NCBI GenBank assembly: GCA_002353485.1
Contig: DEJS01000011.1
Coordinates: forward strand, 1-64,000
Direction: 5' to 3'
Length of the DNA stretch: 64,000 nt
Source: Prevotella sp. UBA2742
GTDB lineage: Bacteria > Bacteroidota > Bacteroidia > Bacteroidales > Bacteroidaceae
Part shown: piece by piece, positions 25,248 to 34,076 of the stretch
How the letters are laid out: the number at the start of each line of letters is the position of its first letter
Position numbering within the stretch: position 1 is the stretch's first letter
The notes under the pieces: model-generated
Databases searched by the model: none
What the model was told of the DNA's origin: nothing
What the model saw: only the letters and a program-made list of their open reading frames with translations
Made by a program: the position numbers and the translations under genes

Positions 25248-26423
25248 ATGAAGGCAGGAAACTGCCGAAGTAAAACGATTATGTACGATCAGATCCGAAA
25301 CGATACCCTCTTTGGCATGTTATATGCCGTAGTGTCAGCACTGTTTCTGGCAGCTTGTTGCTATCTGCTGTTCCGTCAAGGCAACGCCTTTGCCCGTGAC
25401 GTTACACCGCCAGTACGACTGCGCCGGTGGACGGCCGCCTATTTTGCCGCCACTGCCGTGTGCCACTTGTGGTATATGCAGATATTCTTTCTTACCTCCG
25501 CTGAGGACATTATGATGACCGACCTTATAGGCGGATTGCTCGACAGCGTGCTCGCCGTGCCGTTGGTCATCTGCGTCATGCTCAACATGCTGCAAGACCG
25601 CCGGCGACCGCTGTGGCCCATTCCATTGATGATAGCACCGTTTGTCGTGGGAGAGGTATATAGCATTGCCACCCTTAGCTATGCCGTTATCCCGATGCTA
25701 CATGTCTATCTACTGCTGTTGAGCATATGTTTCGCGATATACATGTTTCGCGCGACGAGACAATACGGACGCTGGATGCGCGACAACTATGCCGACCTGG
25801 AGCACAAGGAGGTGTGGCAGAGTCTTGTGGTACTGGCCCTCATGCTCCTGCTGTTCGTCTTCTATACGTTTTTAGGCAATGTCACGCTTTTCCTATACGC
25901 CTATCAGCTGTTCGACATCGTGTTTCTCGGCTATCTCCTGTGGCGGGTAGAAACGTTAAGTGACCTGAGCGTCCCTGTTAATGATACGGCAGAAGAAATG
26001 CCCACTACCGAGAAAGTGGAAGACAATGACCTTTCATTGTCCATGCCTAATCGCCCGGCCTTGCCGCTTGGCATGTCCAAGAACATCGGACAGTTGCTTC
26101 AGCAGCGTTGCATAGATACGCAACTCTATTTACAGCACGACATGACCCTTGCCCAACTTGCCAGGACCATCGGAACCAACCGTCTTTATCTCAGCCAGTA
26201 TTTTTCCAGTCAGGGCACCACCTACAATAACTATATCAACGATTTACGCATCAATCATTTCATCCATCTCTGTCGCGAGGCAGCAGATGCCCAGTGCTCA
26301 TACACCATCCAACAGTTGGCTTTAGAGAGTGGCTACCGCAGTTATAGCACTTTTAGTGATGTCATTAAGCGCAAGACGGGAAAGTCGGTGAGAGCTTGGA
26401 TGAAAGAGTTTGGAGAACCCTAA
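25248..26423 (+). CDS. Membrane-anchored AraC-type transcriptional regulator
   Basis: 391 residues; a second ATG at 25281 is an equally possible start. The N-terminal 230 residues contain about six to seven hydrophobic segments (for example LYAVVSALFLAACCYLLF and LVVLALMLLLFVFYTFLG). The C-terminal 100 residues are an AraC HTH pair, with DMTLAQLARTIGTNRLYLSQ as the first helix-turn-helix and TIQQLALESGYRSYSTFSDV as the second, ending in the usual YRxxx-like region (GKSVRAWMKE). A regulator held in the membrane would sense something at or in the membrane. It lies directly upstream of the amidohydrolase cluster, from which it is separated by a strong terminator at 26461, and it is the obvious candidate to control that cluster. 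Confidence 0.85.
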   Translation: MKAGNCRSKTIMYDQIRNDTLFGMLYAVVSALFLAACCYLLFRQGNAFARDVTPPVRLRRWTAAYFAATAVCHLWYMQIFFLTSAEDIMMTDLIGGLLDSVLAVPLVICVMLNMLQDRRRPLWPIPLMIAPFVVGEVYSIATLSYAVIPMLHVYLLLLSICFAIYMFRATRQYGRWMRDNYADLEHKEVWQSLVVLALMLLLFVFYTFLGNVTLFLYAYQLFDIVFLGYLLWRVETLSDLSVPVNDTAEEMPTTEKVEDNDLSLSMPNRPALPLGMSKNIGQLLQQRCIDTQLYLQHDMTLAQLARTIGTNRLYLSQYFSSQGTTYNNYINDLRINHFIHLCREAADAQCSYTIQQLALESGYRSYSTFSDVIKRKTGKSVRAWMKEFGEP

Positions 26424-26424
26424 A

Positions 26425-26463
26425 GTCACGAAATCAACAAAAAAAGTCACGAAATCAGCAAGA
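26425..26463 (+). repeat. Two direct repeats upstream of a terminator
   Basis: AAAGTCACGAAATCA occurs twice within 39 bp, immediately after the regulator stop and before the terminator hairpin. They may have arisen with the hairpin; no function is evident. Confidence 0.5.
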
Positions 26464-26497
26464 ATCACGGCTCAAGGCATGAGCCGTGATTCTTTTT
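26461..26497 (+). terminator. Strong rho-independent terminator
   Basis: Perfect 14-bp stem AGAATCACGGCTCA (26461-26474) / TGAGCCGTGATTCT (26480-26493), loop AGGCA, then a T-run. It ends the regulator transcript before the promoter at 26512. Confidence 0.9.
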
Positions 26498-26511
26498 TTA
26501 GGGAATATTGC

Positions 26512-26519
26512 TAATTTTG
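26512..26519 (+). promoter_or_regulatory. -7 promoter box of the amidohydrolase cluster
   Basis: TAATTTTG matches TAnnTTTG; the first start codon (26539) is 20 bp downstream. Confidence 0.6.
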
Positions 26520-26538
26520 TAAGCGCAAAACTTCAAAT

Positions 26539-28203
26539 ATGTCTATTCCTATAAATAATGTAACAATGAAAAATTCGATTATTTTCGGCAATATCATCAC
26601 GATGGATGAAAAGCGCCCCTTTGCCAAGGCCGCGTTAGTGAAGAACGGCATATTTGCCTATATCGGCAGTGCAGAAGAAGCGAAGCAGCTCGCAGGCCCA
26701 GACGCGCAGGTGTTGGACTATGGTGACAACTATATCTATCCCGGATTCCTTGAGTCGCACAGTCACGGCCATCTGGCCGGCGACCGCTTTATCGGACAGG
26801 CTAACTTAAGCCAGGTGGGCTTGACCGACTATGCCAAATACCGTGAAATCATTAAGGAATTTATTGCGAAGAATCCACAGCGCCAACTCTATATGGCTGC
26901 AGGATGGGTGGAGAATGATGAATACGTCACCAAGGCTTATCTGGATGATATCTGCGCTGACAAACCTCTGATTATGCAAACTGGCGGTGGGCACTCCATG
27001 CTGCTCAATACCAAAGCACTTCAGTGGGCGGGCATTGATGCGGCATATGCGAAGAGATATGGCTATGACATGGTGCACGTAGACAAGAATGGCGACCCCG
27101 ACGGCTACATCTGCGAGAATCCCCTGATGGATGTCATCGCCATACTTCCCTCTTCGGTGGAGGATGCAAAGAACTACTTGCTTGCGTGGCAGGATTTTGC
27201 CCTGCAGAATGGCTATACAGCCGTAACCGACGCTGGTGCAGAACTCTTCTGCAAGGATTGTCCCCAAGCCTACTACGAGTTGGAGAAGGAAGGCAAACTG
27301 AAGATGCGTACCTACGCTTACATGTACGTTACCGACAATATTGCCGATCCGAAGGCAGAGATTGCCCGCATTGCCGCACAGCGTGCCGAACTGAGTGGTG
27401 AGTATTTCCATATTGTCGGAGCCAAGGCGTTCCTCGATGGTGTGACCGAAGCACACACGGGTTGGCAGAACCAGGATTATCTGGACCAGCCCGGCTATCA
27501 CGGTGTGGAGCGCTTCAACGACCACGATAAGATGGTTCAACTGATTGTTGAAGCCGACAAGGAGGGCATGTCTGTTCATGTACACTCAGAGGGTGGTGGT
27601 GCTACCCATTTCATGCTCAGTTGCATCGAGGATGCCGAGAAGATTACTGGAAACCTTGACCAGCGTAACGTGCTGGCACACCTGCACTTCGTCACCGATG
27701 AGGATATCTGCCGTATGGGCGCAACAGGCTCCATACCTGCTGTTCCACCCCTGTGGACTCCAAAGATTCCTGGAGGTCCTTATGAACAGGAAGTTTCCTA
27801 CGTCGGTAAGGAGCTGGCAGACGAATCTTACCCCATCAAGTCGTTCTATGATGCAGGTGCCAACGTGGTATTCCATTCCGACTATCCCGTTTCCCCGATG
27901 ATGAGTGTCAAATACAGCATTTACACGGCAGAAAAGCGCACGGCCCCCCAGGAAATGCTGGGCGGAATATGCCAACCGCGCAATGTCAAGGAGGCCATCA
28001 CCCGTGAGCAGTCGCTGCGTGCCATGACTATCAATGTGGCCCGTCAGTGGCACCAGGAGCATCGCATGGGTAGCATTGAGTTCGGTAAGATTGCCAATAT
28101 GGCAGTATTTGATTGCGACTTCCTGCACGACGACATCGAGAAGGTTGCACAAGCTAATATCGTTGCCACGATCGTTGATGGCGAAGAAGTCTATAAAGCG
28201 TAA
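26539..28203 (+). CDS. YtcJ-type metal-dependent amidohydrolase, cytoplasmic
   Basis: 554 residues; the ATG at 26566 is the alternative start. Amidohydrolase superfamily of the YtcJ/NfdA group: FGNIITMDEKRPFAKAALVK at the start, the metal-binding YPGFLESHSHGHLAG, a central MSVHVHSEGGGATHFM and LAHLHFVTDEDICR, and VVFHSDYPVSP near the end. The C-terminal MGSIEFGKIANMAVFD is the usual beta-sandwich closure. No signal peptide is seen. Members hydrolyse N-formyl or amide bonds of small molecules, so the substrate is not predictable. It is the first gene of a cluster with a GNAT gene 8 bp downstream and two more YtcJ-type paralogues. Confidence 0.87.
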   Translation: MSIPINNVTMKNSIIFGNIITMDEKRPFAKAALVKNGIFAYIGSAEEAKQLAGPDAQVLDYGDNYIYPGFLESHSHGHLAGDRFIGQANLSQVGLTDYAKYREIIKEFIAKNPQRQLYMAAGWVENDEYVTKAYLDDICADKPLIMQTGGGHSMLLNTKALQWAGIDAAYAKRYGYDMVHVDKNGDPDGYICENPLMDVIAILPSSVEDAKNYLLAWQDFALQNGYTAVTDAGAELFCKDCPQAYYELEKEGKLKMRTYAYMYVTDNIADPKAEIARIAAQRAELSGEYFHIVGAKAFLDGVTEAHTGWQNQDYLDQPGYHGVERFNDHDKMVQLIVEADKEGMSVHVHSEGGGATHFMLSCIEDAEKITGNLDQRNVLAHLHFVTDEDICRMGATGSIPAVPPLWTPKIPGGPYEQEVSYVGKELADESYPIKSFYDAGANVVFHSDYPVSPMMSVKYSIYTAEKRTAPQEMLGGICQPRNVKEAITREQSLRAMTINVARQWHQEHRMGSIEFGKIANMAVFDCDFLHDDIEKVAQANIVATIVDGEEVYKA

Positions 28204-28211
28204 TTGACTAA

Positions 28212-28760
28212 ATGATTATACTTAGAAAACTATCGCAGATTCACCCAGACATCCCACTGGTGCGGAAACTTTTCTCTAAATCATTCCACGAGCATGAGCG
28301 TATTATCTTTTCCGACCTATTGGACTGTCCACAGGCAACTTTATATGGCATTTACCCTGATGAAGAGTCCCTGCAGTTTGCGGGATTCTTTATCGTCCTC
28401 GACTGTGAGCGAATCGTGTATCTGTACTATTTAGCCGTCTGTCCTGAAATGCGCTCTACTGGCATAGGTGGAAAGGCGCTGCACACCTTAATAGACATGT
28501 ATAATGGCAGACAGATAACGCTGGCCTACGAAAGCATCCTCCAGCCCAGTGACAACGCTGGTCAGCGTAAGCGCAGGCAGGCGTTCTATCTGCGAAACGG
28601 TTTCCATGAAAGCCCTTGGTATTTTTGCTTTGATGGTACCGAATATGTATTGGCTAGTACAGAAGAAGCTATCGATATTGCTGGCACCAAAGAGATATTT
28701 TATCAATTTGCCAACTTTGATTCCGATTTTTACACTCATAACATAACAGAAGACAAATAG
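28212..28760 (+). CDS. GNAT-family N-acetyltransferase
   Basis: 182 residues. The acetyl-CoA region reads VYLYYLAVCPEMRSTGIGGK, with the R/QxxGxG/A motif as RSTGIGG, followed by a helix and the FYLRNGFHESP strand-turn of motif B. The acceptor is unknown. It lies between two amidohydrolase genes (8 bp after one and 20 bp before the next), so one may speculate that it acetylates the amine made or used by those enzymes, or that an acylated compound is their substrate. The family call is firm and the role is inference. Confidence 0.85.
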   Translation: MIILRKLSQIHPDIPLVRKLFSKSFHEHERIIFSDLLDCPQATLYGIYPDEESLQFAGFFIVLDCERIVYLYYLAVCPEMRSTGIGGKALHTLIDMYNGRQITLAYESILQPSDNAGQRKRRQAFYLRNGFHESPWYFCFDGTEYVLASTEEAIDIAGTKEIFYQFANFDSDFYTHNITEDK

Positions 28761-28780
28761 TCAAATAAAGCAGCAAAACA

Positions 28781-30484
28781 ATGAAAGAGACAGCAGACAA
28801 AGTTTATAGGAACGCAAAAGTTTATTCCGTTGCACTGGATGGAACAGAAACGCATGCAGAGGCACTTGTTATCAAAGACGGCAAATTCGCATACGTTGGA
28901 GATGAGACAGGTGCCACTGAGTGGATTGGGAATACCACAGAGGTCATTGACTGCAAAGGGAAGAGCGTTATCCCCGGTCTTGGAGACGCACATTTGCATC
29001 ATGCGCAAGCTGTGCTGAAGTACGGCACGTGCAGCTTTAGCCATATTGTACCAAATCCTGAGACTGACACCCCCGACGGTGTGGTCAAGCTGATTCAGGA
29101 GAAACTGAAAACCTATGCTGAAGAGCACAAGAATGCCCCTGTGATTAGAGGATTCGGCTGGGATAGAATGTGGTTTGCCGGTGTACTACAGGGCATTGTG
29201 AGACCGTTTACCAGACATGATGTGGATGCGGTTATACCTGATAAACCAGTCGTTCTCACATCGTTCTGCGGTCATCTTGTCTTGCTGAATACGAAGGCTC
29301 TGGAAGCTGCCGGTGTTACAAAAGATACTGATGACCATCATGGATTGATTGTCAAGGAAGCCGACGGAACGCCCAGCGGCTATATCTCTGAACCTGCCAT
29401 ATTCCGCCCTATCATCTATAGTATTCCGAACTATGATTTCACGCCGGAGGAGTATCACGACTGCTTAAAGAAAGCGTTTAATGACTTGAACGCAAGCGGA
29501 TACACACTTTTATGCGACTGCCAACAGGTAGAGTCCTCATATGCTGTGCTTTCAGAAATGGCCAGGAATGGCGAATTTACCGCCAGAGTATCCGGTGTTC
29601 ATAATGTCAACGATGCAACAAGGGAGTCGGATCTCGAAAAGGCCATCGCCAACCGCACGAAGTTTGATGTCGATGAGCTCTTTATGGTGGATACGGTAAA
29701 ATACTTTGCCGATGGTTCCCTCGCTATGATTGAGCCATACACAGAGCGTGCGTCCGACAAAGAACCAGGCACCAGAGAGCCGCTTCTATGGGATGAGGAG
29801 CATCTGAAGGAGTCGATGGCACTTGCCAACAAGGAAGGCTTCAACATCCATACACATGCCATGGGAAGTTATGCCATACGCAGAGTGATTGACTGCTATG
29901 AGAACGCCCAGCAGTTGTACCCGAATCCCAAAATCAGAAACATCATTGCGCATTGCACATTCATAGAGCCAGAGGATCGTGTGCGTATGGGCAAGAGCCA
30001 TATCATAGCCAGCAATCAGCCCGGTTGGTTCAGTGACAACCCCACCGAAGAACCTGTCATGGTAGCTTGGTGGGGTGAAGATGTTGTCAGGCAGACCTAT
30101 CCAAGTAAGTCCCTGATAAGCAATGGTGTGGTGTGTGCTTACGGTTCCGACTTTCCTGTCAATGCCGCATACGGTCTTGCAGGTATTCAGGTAGCTATGA
30201 CGCGAAGGCATGTTAAGCTGGATCCGACTTATGAGTTGTTCAAGGATTTACCCGCTGCCTTGCCCAATGAGTGTGTATCCTTGAAGGAAGCGCTTCAGGC
30301 ACATACCATCCATGTGGCATATCAGGCACATCTGGAAAAAGTAACTGGCTCCATCGAAGTCGGAAAATCCGCAGAGCTGGTTATTCTTGATAGTAATATA
30401 GAAACCACTCCTGCAGACCAAATTCAGGACATCAAAGTGCTTGAAACTGTGTTTAAAGGGAAAACTGTATTCAAAAACACTTAA
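28781..30484 (+). CDS. YtcJ-type metal-dependent amidohydrolase, cytoplasmic paralogue
   Basis: 567 residues without signal peptide. It contains VYRNAKVYSVALDGTETHAE, the metal-binding VIPGLGDAHLHHAQ, FNIHTHAMGSYAIRRVID, IAHCTFIEPEDRVRMG and CAYGSDFPVN, and closes with TGSIEVGKSAELVILD. It is a paralogue of the proteins encoded at 26539 and 31294, with clear divergence throughout, so the three probably act on different members of one class of compounds. It is co-directional with the GNAT gene and a small membrane protein gene (21 bp downstream). Confidence 0.87.
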   Translation: MKETADKVYRNAKVYSVALDGTETHAEALVIKDGKFAYVGDETGATEWIGNTTEVIDCKGKSVIPGLGDAHLHHAQAVLKYGTCSFSHIVPNPETDTPDGVVKLIQEKLKTYAEEHKNAPVIRGFGWDRMWFAGVLQGIVRPFTRHDVDAVIPDKPVVLTSFCGHLVLLNTKALEAAGVTKDTDDHHGLIVKEADGTPSGYISEPAIFRPIIYSIPNYDFTPEEYHDCLKKAFNDLNASGYTLLCDCQQVESSYAVLSEMARNGEFTARVSGVHNVNDATRESDLEKAIANRTKFDVDELFMVDTVKYFADGSLAMIEPYTERASDKEPGTREPLLWDEEHLKESMALANKEGFNIHTHAMGSYAIRRVIDCYENAQQLYPNPKIRNIIAHCTFIEPEDRVRMGKSHIIASNQPGWFSDNPTEEPVMVAWWGEDVVRQTYPSKSLISNGVVCAYGSDFPVNAAYGLAGIQVAMTRRHVKLDPTYELFKDLPAALPNECVSLKEALQAHTIHVAYQAHLEKVTGSIEVGKSAELVILDSNIETTPADQIQDIKVLETVFKGKTVFKNT

Positions 30485-30505
30485 TATCCCATGAAATCCT
30501 AACTT

Positions 30506-31057
30506 ATGCAGACAAGATTCAAAAAAAAGGCAAAACTCTTTGACATTGGCATCACTGCCGTGGCAGGAATGCTGTCTGTGGGTATAATGCTCTATGGCGT
30601 GTTTCATTTCGGACAGGCCAAGATATTGCCTGAACTGGTGCTTAACCTGTTCTACATCGCCTGTCTGGTGATGATCTGGATGTACTTCTTCAACCGACTC
30701 AAGCCTCAGCAGTTCAACTACCGGTGCACCATCTGCGTGGGCATCACAGTACTGCTGCGCGACGTTCTGTTTCCACCACCATTGGCTTTCTACGCGCTCC
30801 ATCTGGTTTGTCTGGCACTCTCGGTGCTGCTGCTACTCATGCTCACCTACTTCTATGCGCGCAAAGACTGGAAAAACTACACCAAGCGCAACATGTGGAC
30901 TATCTGTATCATCGACATTATCATTGCAGCACTCTACAATGTGGACATCTACTTAGAACCCATCGATGAGTACACCACGTATTTGCTCACGGAAATTTGG
31001 ATTCGCCCCACCATCACCTACGGTCTCGTGGCCTGTTTCATAACGGAAAAATCATAA
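30506..31057 (+). CDS. Small integral membrane protein, unknown
   Basis: 183 residues with about five hydrophobic segments, starting after a basic N-terminus (TRFKKKAKLFDIGITAVAGM). Segments include VLNLFYIACLVMIWMYFF and ALHLVCLALSVLLLLMLTYF. The topology recalls the N-terminal membrane part of the regulator at 25248, but no HTH is attached. I do not recognise the family. It sits between amidohydrolase genes, so it may anchor, transport for, or sense for this cluster. Confidence 0.6.
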   Translation: MQTRFKKKAKLFDIGITAVAGMLSVGIMLYGVFHFGQAKILPELVLNLFYIACLVMIWMYFFNRLKPQQFNYRCTICVGITVLLRDVLFPPPLAFYALHLVCLALSVLLLLMLTYFYARKDWKNYTKRNMWTICIIDIIIAALYNVDIYLEPIDEYTTYLLTEIWIRPTITYGLVACFITEKS

Positions 31058-31092
31058 CTTTATATTAACATTATTATTCAATTAGAACAAGT

Positions 31093-31259
31093 ATGAAAAG
31101 AATGTATGCATAGATAATCGCAGCCGTCCTGATTTGCTGCGGGGGAGGGCGGACTTCCTGCTGGTCACCAAGGACGTGCTGACCTGCCCTGTGACGGAGA
31201 TTCACGAGGCCAAGCCCGCTGCCACCTACTTCGAGGGAAAGAAGGTTTTCTCCATGTAA
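31093..31259 (+). pseudogene. Remnant of an amidohydrolase gene with large internal deletion
   Basis: An ATG at 31093 starts MKRMYA, stops at a TAG, and then reads on in frame as a lipoprotein-signal-like IIAAVLICC. From about 31149, in another frame, the sequence encodes ADFLLVTKDVLTCPVTEIHE and EAKPAATYFEGKKVFSM, the same C-terminus as the intact lipoprotein amidohydrolase at 31294 (DVLSCPANEIHEAKPAATYF). So the two ends of a fourth paralogue survive, joined by a deletion of about 1.6 kb. Confidence 0.75.
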
Positions 31260-31293
31260 GATAATAAGCATAACAAATAAGAAATAAAATAAA

Positions 31294-33087
31294 ATGAAAC
31301 AAACAGTTCACATGAGTGTTAGGAAGATGCTGTCGTGTATCGTAGTTTTGAGTGTTATCATTGGCATGGGTATGCTTGCCAGCTGCTCAAGCAATGACAA
31401 ACCAAGTAATGGAGGTTCCACTTTCGAAAAGGCTGACCTCGTGGTCTATGGAAAGATTTTTACCTCTGATGACAATAAGGTGGTTGAAGCCTTTGCCGTG
31501 AAAGACGGCAAGTACATCTATGTGGGCGACAGGACGGGAGCCGAGGCTTATGTCGAGGCGGGCAGGACCGAGGTGGTGGACTATACCGGCAAGGGACTTG
31601 TAATGCCCGGTTGCGGCAACGGACACGCACACTACTCAATGGCTCACGCCATCAAATCAGTCGGTGCATCAGTAGGATTAGATGACAATCCCAGCAAATT
31701 CCTGACGGAAATCGTACCTGCTGCTGTCAAGGAGGCAAGAGACGCAGGGGCAAAAAGTCTCTTTGGTTTCGGATGGAATCTTCATGTCTTCGAGAGTAAT
31801 ATGCCTACTCGCCAACAGTTGGATGCCATCTGCAGTGATATTCCTATGTACTTCTCAGACAATGAGGGTCACAAGGGGCTGGCAAATACCGCCTTACTGG
31901 TCAAGGCCGGCATTATGAAGGCTGACGGCACCGTGCTCAAAAAAGATGGAGACATATTAGGAGGTGAGATTGTAATGGGTGCCGACGGCACACCTACAGG
32001 CTATCTGAAGGAGCAAGCCGGCACTTACACCCGTTCCTTCTTAGACAATGAAAATCTCTTTAGCCTTGACATTGCAAGTGATATCTTGCCAAAAATCGAG
32101 CAGCAACTATTGTCTGAGGGCTACACCATGTATGTCGATGGCTGGGGTTCCTATTTCTTTAACACCAATTTCTATCAGGCCGCTCAACAGTTAGACAATG
32201 CTGGTGGTATGCACTTCGTGTTGGGCCTGTCCTACGAGATTGAAAGTTGGATGAATATTGACGAGGCCCTGGCCAAGGCTGCTGACGCCCAGAAGTTTGC
32301 TTCCACTCGTGTTAAACCGAACTGGATTAAACTCTTTATGGACGGCACGGTGGAAACTGGCACCGGATTTGTGGATCCACTCTATCCTGACGGACATCAG
32401 GGCCTGCCCAACTGGTCGGAAGAGCAACTGACCGAAATGACGCGTGTGGCTAATGCAAACGGAGTAGCTATGCACATACATGCCATGGGCAACAAGGGCG
32501 TCACGCGTATTATCAACGCCTTCATCAATGGCGGAAAGGATGAGATGCGTAACACGCTGGTTCACGTGCGTAATATTGACGAAGCAGATTACAAGCGTAT
32601 GGCAGACCATAATATCTATGTCACCTCTGGTGTGCTTTGGCATTTTGCTGAGGATGGTTTGGTGGAGCATATGCGCGAGCATGGTATCGTTCCTGCAGGT
32701 CAGGAAGACAAATCTTATCCGATGAAATCGTATTTTGACAACGGCATTATTGTGACCACCCACTCGGACTATCCTGCAACGAGCGGCAGCCCAGACGACC
32801 CGTTTGGCATTATGGAGATTGCCGTGACAGGTATGTTTACAGAAGTGAACGGAAAGCCCTACTGGACTGAAGAACTCGTCACCCGCGAGCAGGCCATCAC
32901 CGCTATGACCATCAACATTGCCAAGCAGATGTTCATCGAGGATGAGCGAGGCAGCGTCAGCGTAGGCAAGTATGCCGACTTCCTCCTCGTCACCAAGGAT
33001 GTGCTTTCGTGTCCTGCGAATGAGATTCACGAGGCCAAGCCCGCCGCCACCTACTTTGAAGGGAAAAAGGTTTTCTCAATGGAATAG
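31294..33087 (+). CDS. YtcJ-type amidohydrolase, exported lipoprotein
   Basis: 597 residues with a lipoprotein signal and acceptor Cys at 31 (GMGMLASCSS). The enzyme part has VVYGKIFTSDDNKVVEAFAV, metal-binding GLVMPGCGNGHAHYSMAHA, VAMHIHAMGNKGVTRIINAF, VHVRNIDEADYKRM and VTTHSDYPATSG, and ends ADFLLVTKDVLSCPANEIHE. Placement in the periplasm or on the outer membrane separates it from the two cytoplasmic paralogues in the same cluster and suggests that substrate processing starts outside the cell. The stop codon lies inside a tandem repeat (33082-33140). Confidence 0.87.
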   Translation: MKQTVHMSVRKMLSCIVVLSVIIGMGMLASCSSNDKPSNGGSTFEKADLVVYGKIFTSDDNKVVEAFAVKDGKYIYVGDRTGAEAYVEAGRTEVVDYTGKGLVMPGCGNGHAHYSMAHAIKSVGASVGLDDNPSKFLTEIVPAAVKEARDAGAKSLFGFGWNLHVFESNMPTRQQLDAICSDIPMYFSDNEGHKGLANTALLVKAGIMKADGTVLKKDGDILGGEIVMGADGTPTGYLKEQAGTYTRSFLDNENLFSLDIASDILPKIEQQLLSEGYTMYVDGWGSYFFNTNFYQAAQQLDNAGGMHFVLGLSYEIESWMNIDEALAKAADAQKFASTRVKPNWIKLFMDGTVETGTGFVDPLYPDGHQGLPNWSEEQLTEMTRVANANGVAMHIHAMGNKGVTRIINAFINGGKDEMRNTLVHVRNIDEADYKRMADHNIYVTSGVLWHFAEDGLVEHMREHGIVPAGQEDKSYPMKSYFDNGIIVTTHSDYPATSGSPDDPFGIMEIAVTGMFTEVNGKPYWTEELVTREQAITAMTINIAKQMFIEDERGSVSVGKYADFLLVTKDVLSCPANEIHEAKPAATYFEGKKVFSME

Positions 33088-33140
33088 ATCAAGAATAGAT
33101 CAAGGTTCTTTGGTCTGAATAGATCAAGGGACTTTGGTCT
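33082..33140. repeat. Tandem 24-bp repeat across a stop codon
   Basis: Two full 24-bp units (33093-33116 and 33117-33140), each GAATAGATCAAGG plus TTTGGTCT, preceded by a 12-bp partial unit that contains the TAG of the amidohydrolase gene. Each unit can form a hairpin (AGATCAAGG / TTTGGTCT). The array ends exactly where the duplicated epimerase fragment begins. Confidence 0.8.
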
Positions 33141-33288
33141 ATGACGGCTCAAGCGTAGGGTCGTCAGGACGGCCGGCATAGACCAGCTGATGACTGATGC
33201 CGTCGGTGTGCTGAATGGCACGTATGATGGGGGCTGCCTTCACAAAGTTGGGACGGGCACCCGTGAATATGCAAACTTTCTCTTCCAT
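33139..33288 (-). pseudogene. Duplicated 5' fragment of the epimerase-like gene
   Basis: Reading on the minus strand from 33288 gives MEEKVCIFTGARPNFVKAAP and continues to DDPTLEPS, where a stop comes from the bordering repeat. This is the first 49 residues of the gene at 24027-25088 with a few changes. DNA similarity extends upstream past the start to the -7 box region (TAAGTTTG, then CAGGC and ATG). It is thus a promoter-plus-5'-end copy, cut off at the 24-bp repeat. Confidence 0.85.
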
Positions 33289-33465
33289 GCCTGCAAACTT
33301 ACACAAAATTTTCGAATCATGCAAATTTTGGCACCATCTTTCTGCACCAACAGGCTGAAATCATGCTTTAGACATTCGGCTTTTTGCAGTTTCCTATTCA
33401 AAAGCCTCTAACGATCCGTAATGCCGTTGGCAATGAGATTACTTCTCGTTGCCAATGAAACGTAT

Positions 33466-33952
33466 TCAAAAAAACTCCTACTCTCCTACCATCACAGGGC
33501 TGAAAGGCCGATGTACAAAGGGATTGAGGCATGGTAGGGGTCATCTCAACCCCTACCATACACCTACTATTGCTCCTACTATGTCTGAGGATTTTTAAAG
33601 GAAGTAAATATATTTCGCAGTGTGCTTCTGATTTCCCGCTGTAGCTTGCAGAATGTTGACAACAAGGGCTTTTTTACTAGCAGGCCTGCCAGAAAATTTT
33701 CCCTGCCCAGGAAAATATATTTCCCTTTAATGGTAGCAATTTTTATCCTTAAAGATAGCAGGTGCGGAAACGGATAGGAGCCTTTATGTTGTCGGGATAT
33801 TTCAATTTCCGCAAGATTATTCCGAAGCAGGTTGCATAGTAGGAGTGACGGTAGGTGTATGGTAGGGGTTGTAACAACCCCTACCATGCCTCAATCCCTT
33901 TGTACATCGGCCTTTCAGCCCTGTGATGGTAGGAGAGTAGGAGTTTTTTGAC
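33466..33952. repeat. 487-bp element with 118-bp terminal inverted repeats
   Basis: Left arm 33466-33583 and right arm 33834-33952 are near-perfect reverse complements. Each arm starts (outer end) with TCAAAAAAACTCCTACTC and contains its own hairpin ATGGTAGGGGT / ACCCCTACCAT. The few differences are grouped in the hairpin loop and near the inner end. The 250-bp centre holds no convincing ORF. The layout resembles a MITE-like or other small mobile element, but I recognise no transposase and no clear target duplication. Confidence 0.75.
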
Positions 33953-34035
33953 AGTTCTCGCTTGGCGAGTGTGGCTTCGCAATGAGAGTTGAAAATTGAG
34001 AATTTGCATTTCAATCGTCCATAACTCGCCCCCGC

Positions 34036-34076
34036 GAGGTTACGGCTCGTTGAGGACGAGATTACGGCTCGTTGAG
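34036..34076. repeat. Two 19-bp direct repeats
   Basis: GAG(G/A)TTACGGCTCGTTGAG occurs at 34036-34054 and 34058-34076, 22 bp apart. A related GAGATTACTTCTCGTTG stretch lies at about 33436, on the other side of the inverted-repeat element. Confidence 0.7.

Noticed and set aside
33579..33887. 102-codon minus-strand frame in the centre of the inverted-repeat element
   Set aside because: No recognisable domain, and its ends lie in the repeat arms. It might be a decayed gene but cannot be supported.
33478..33950. Insertion sequence with transposase
   Set aside because: No transposase-like frame in or next to the inverted repeats; at most a non-autonomous element.
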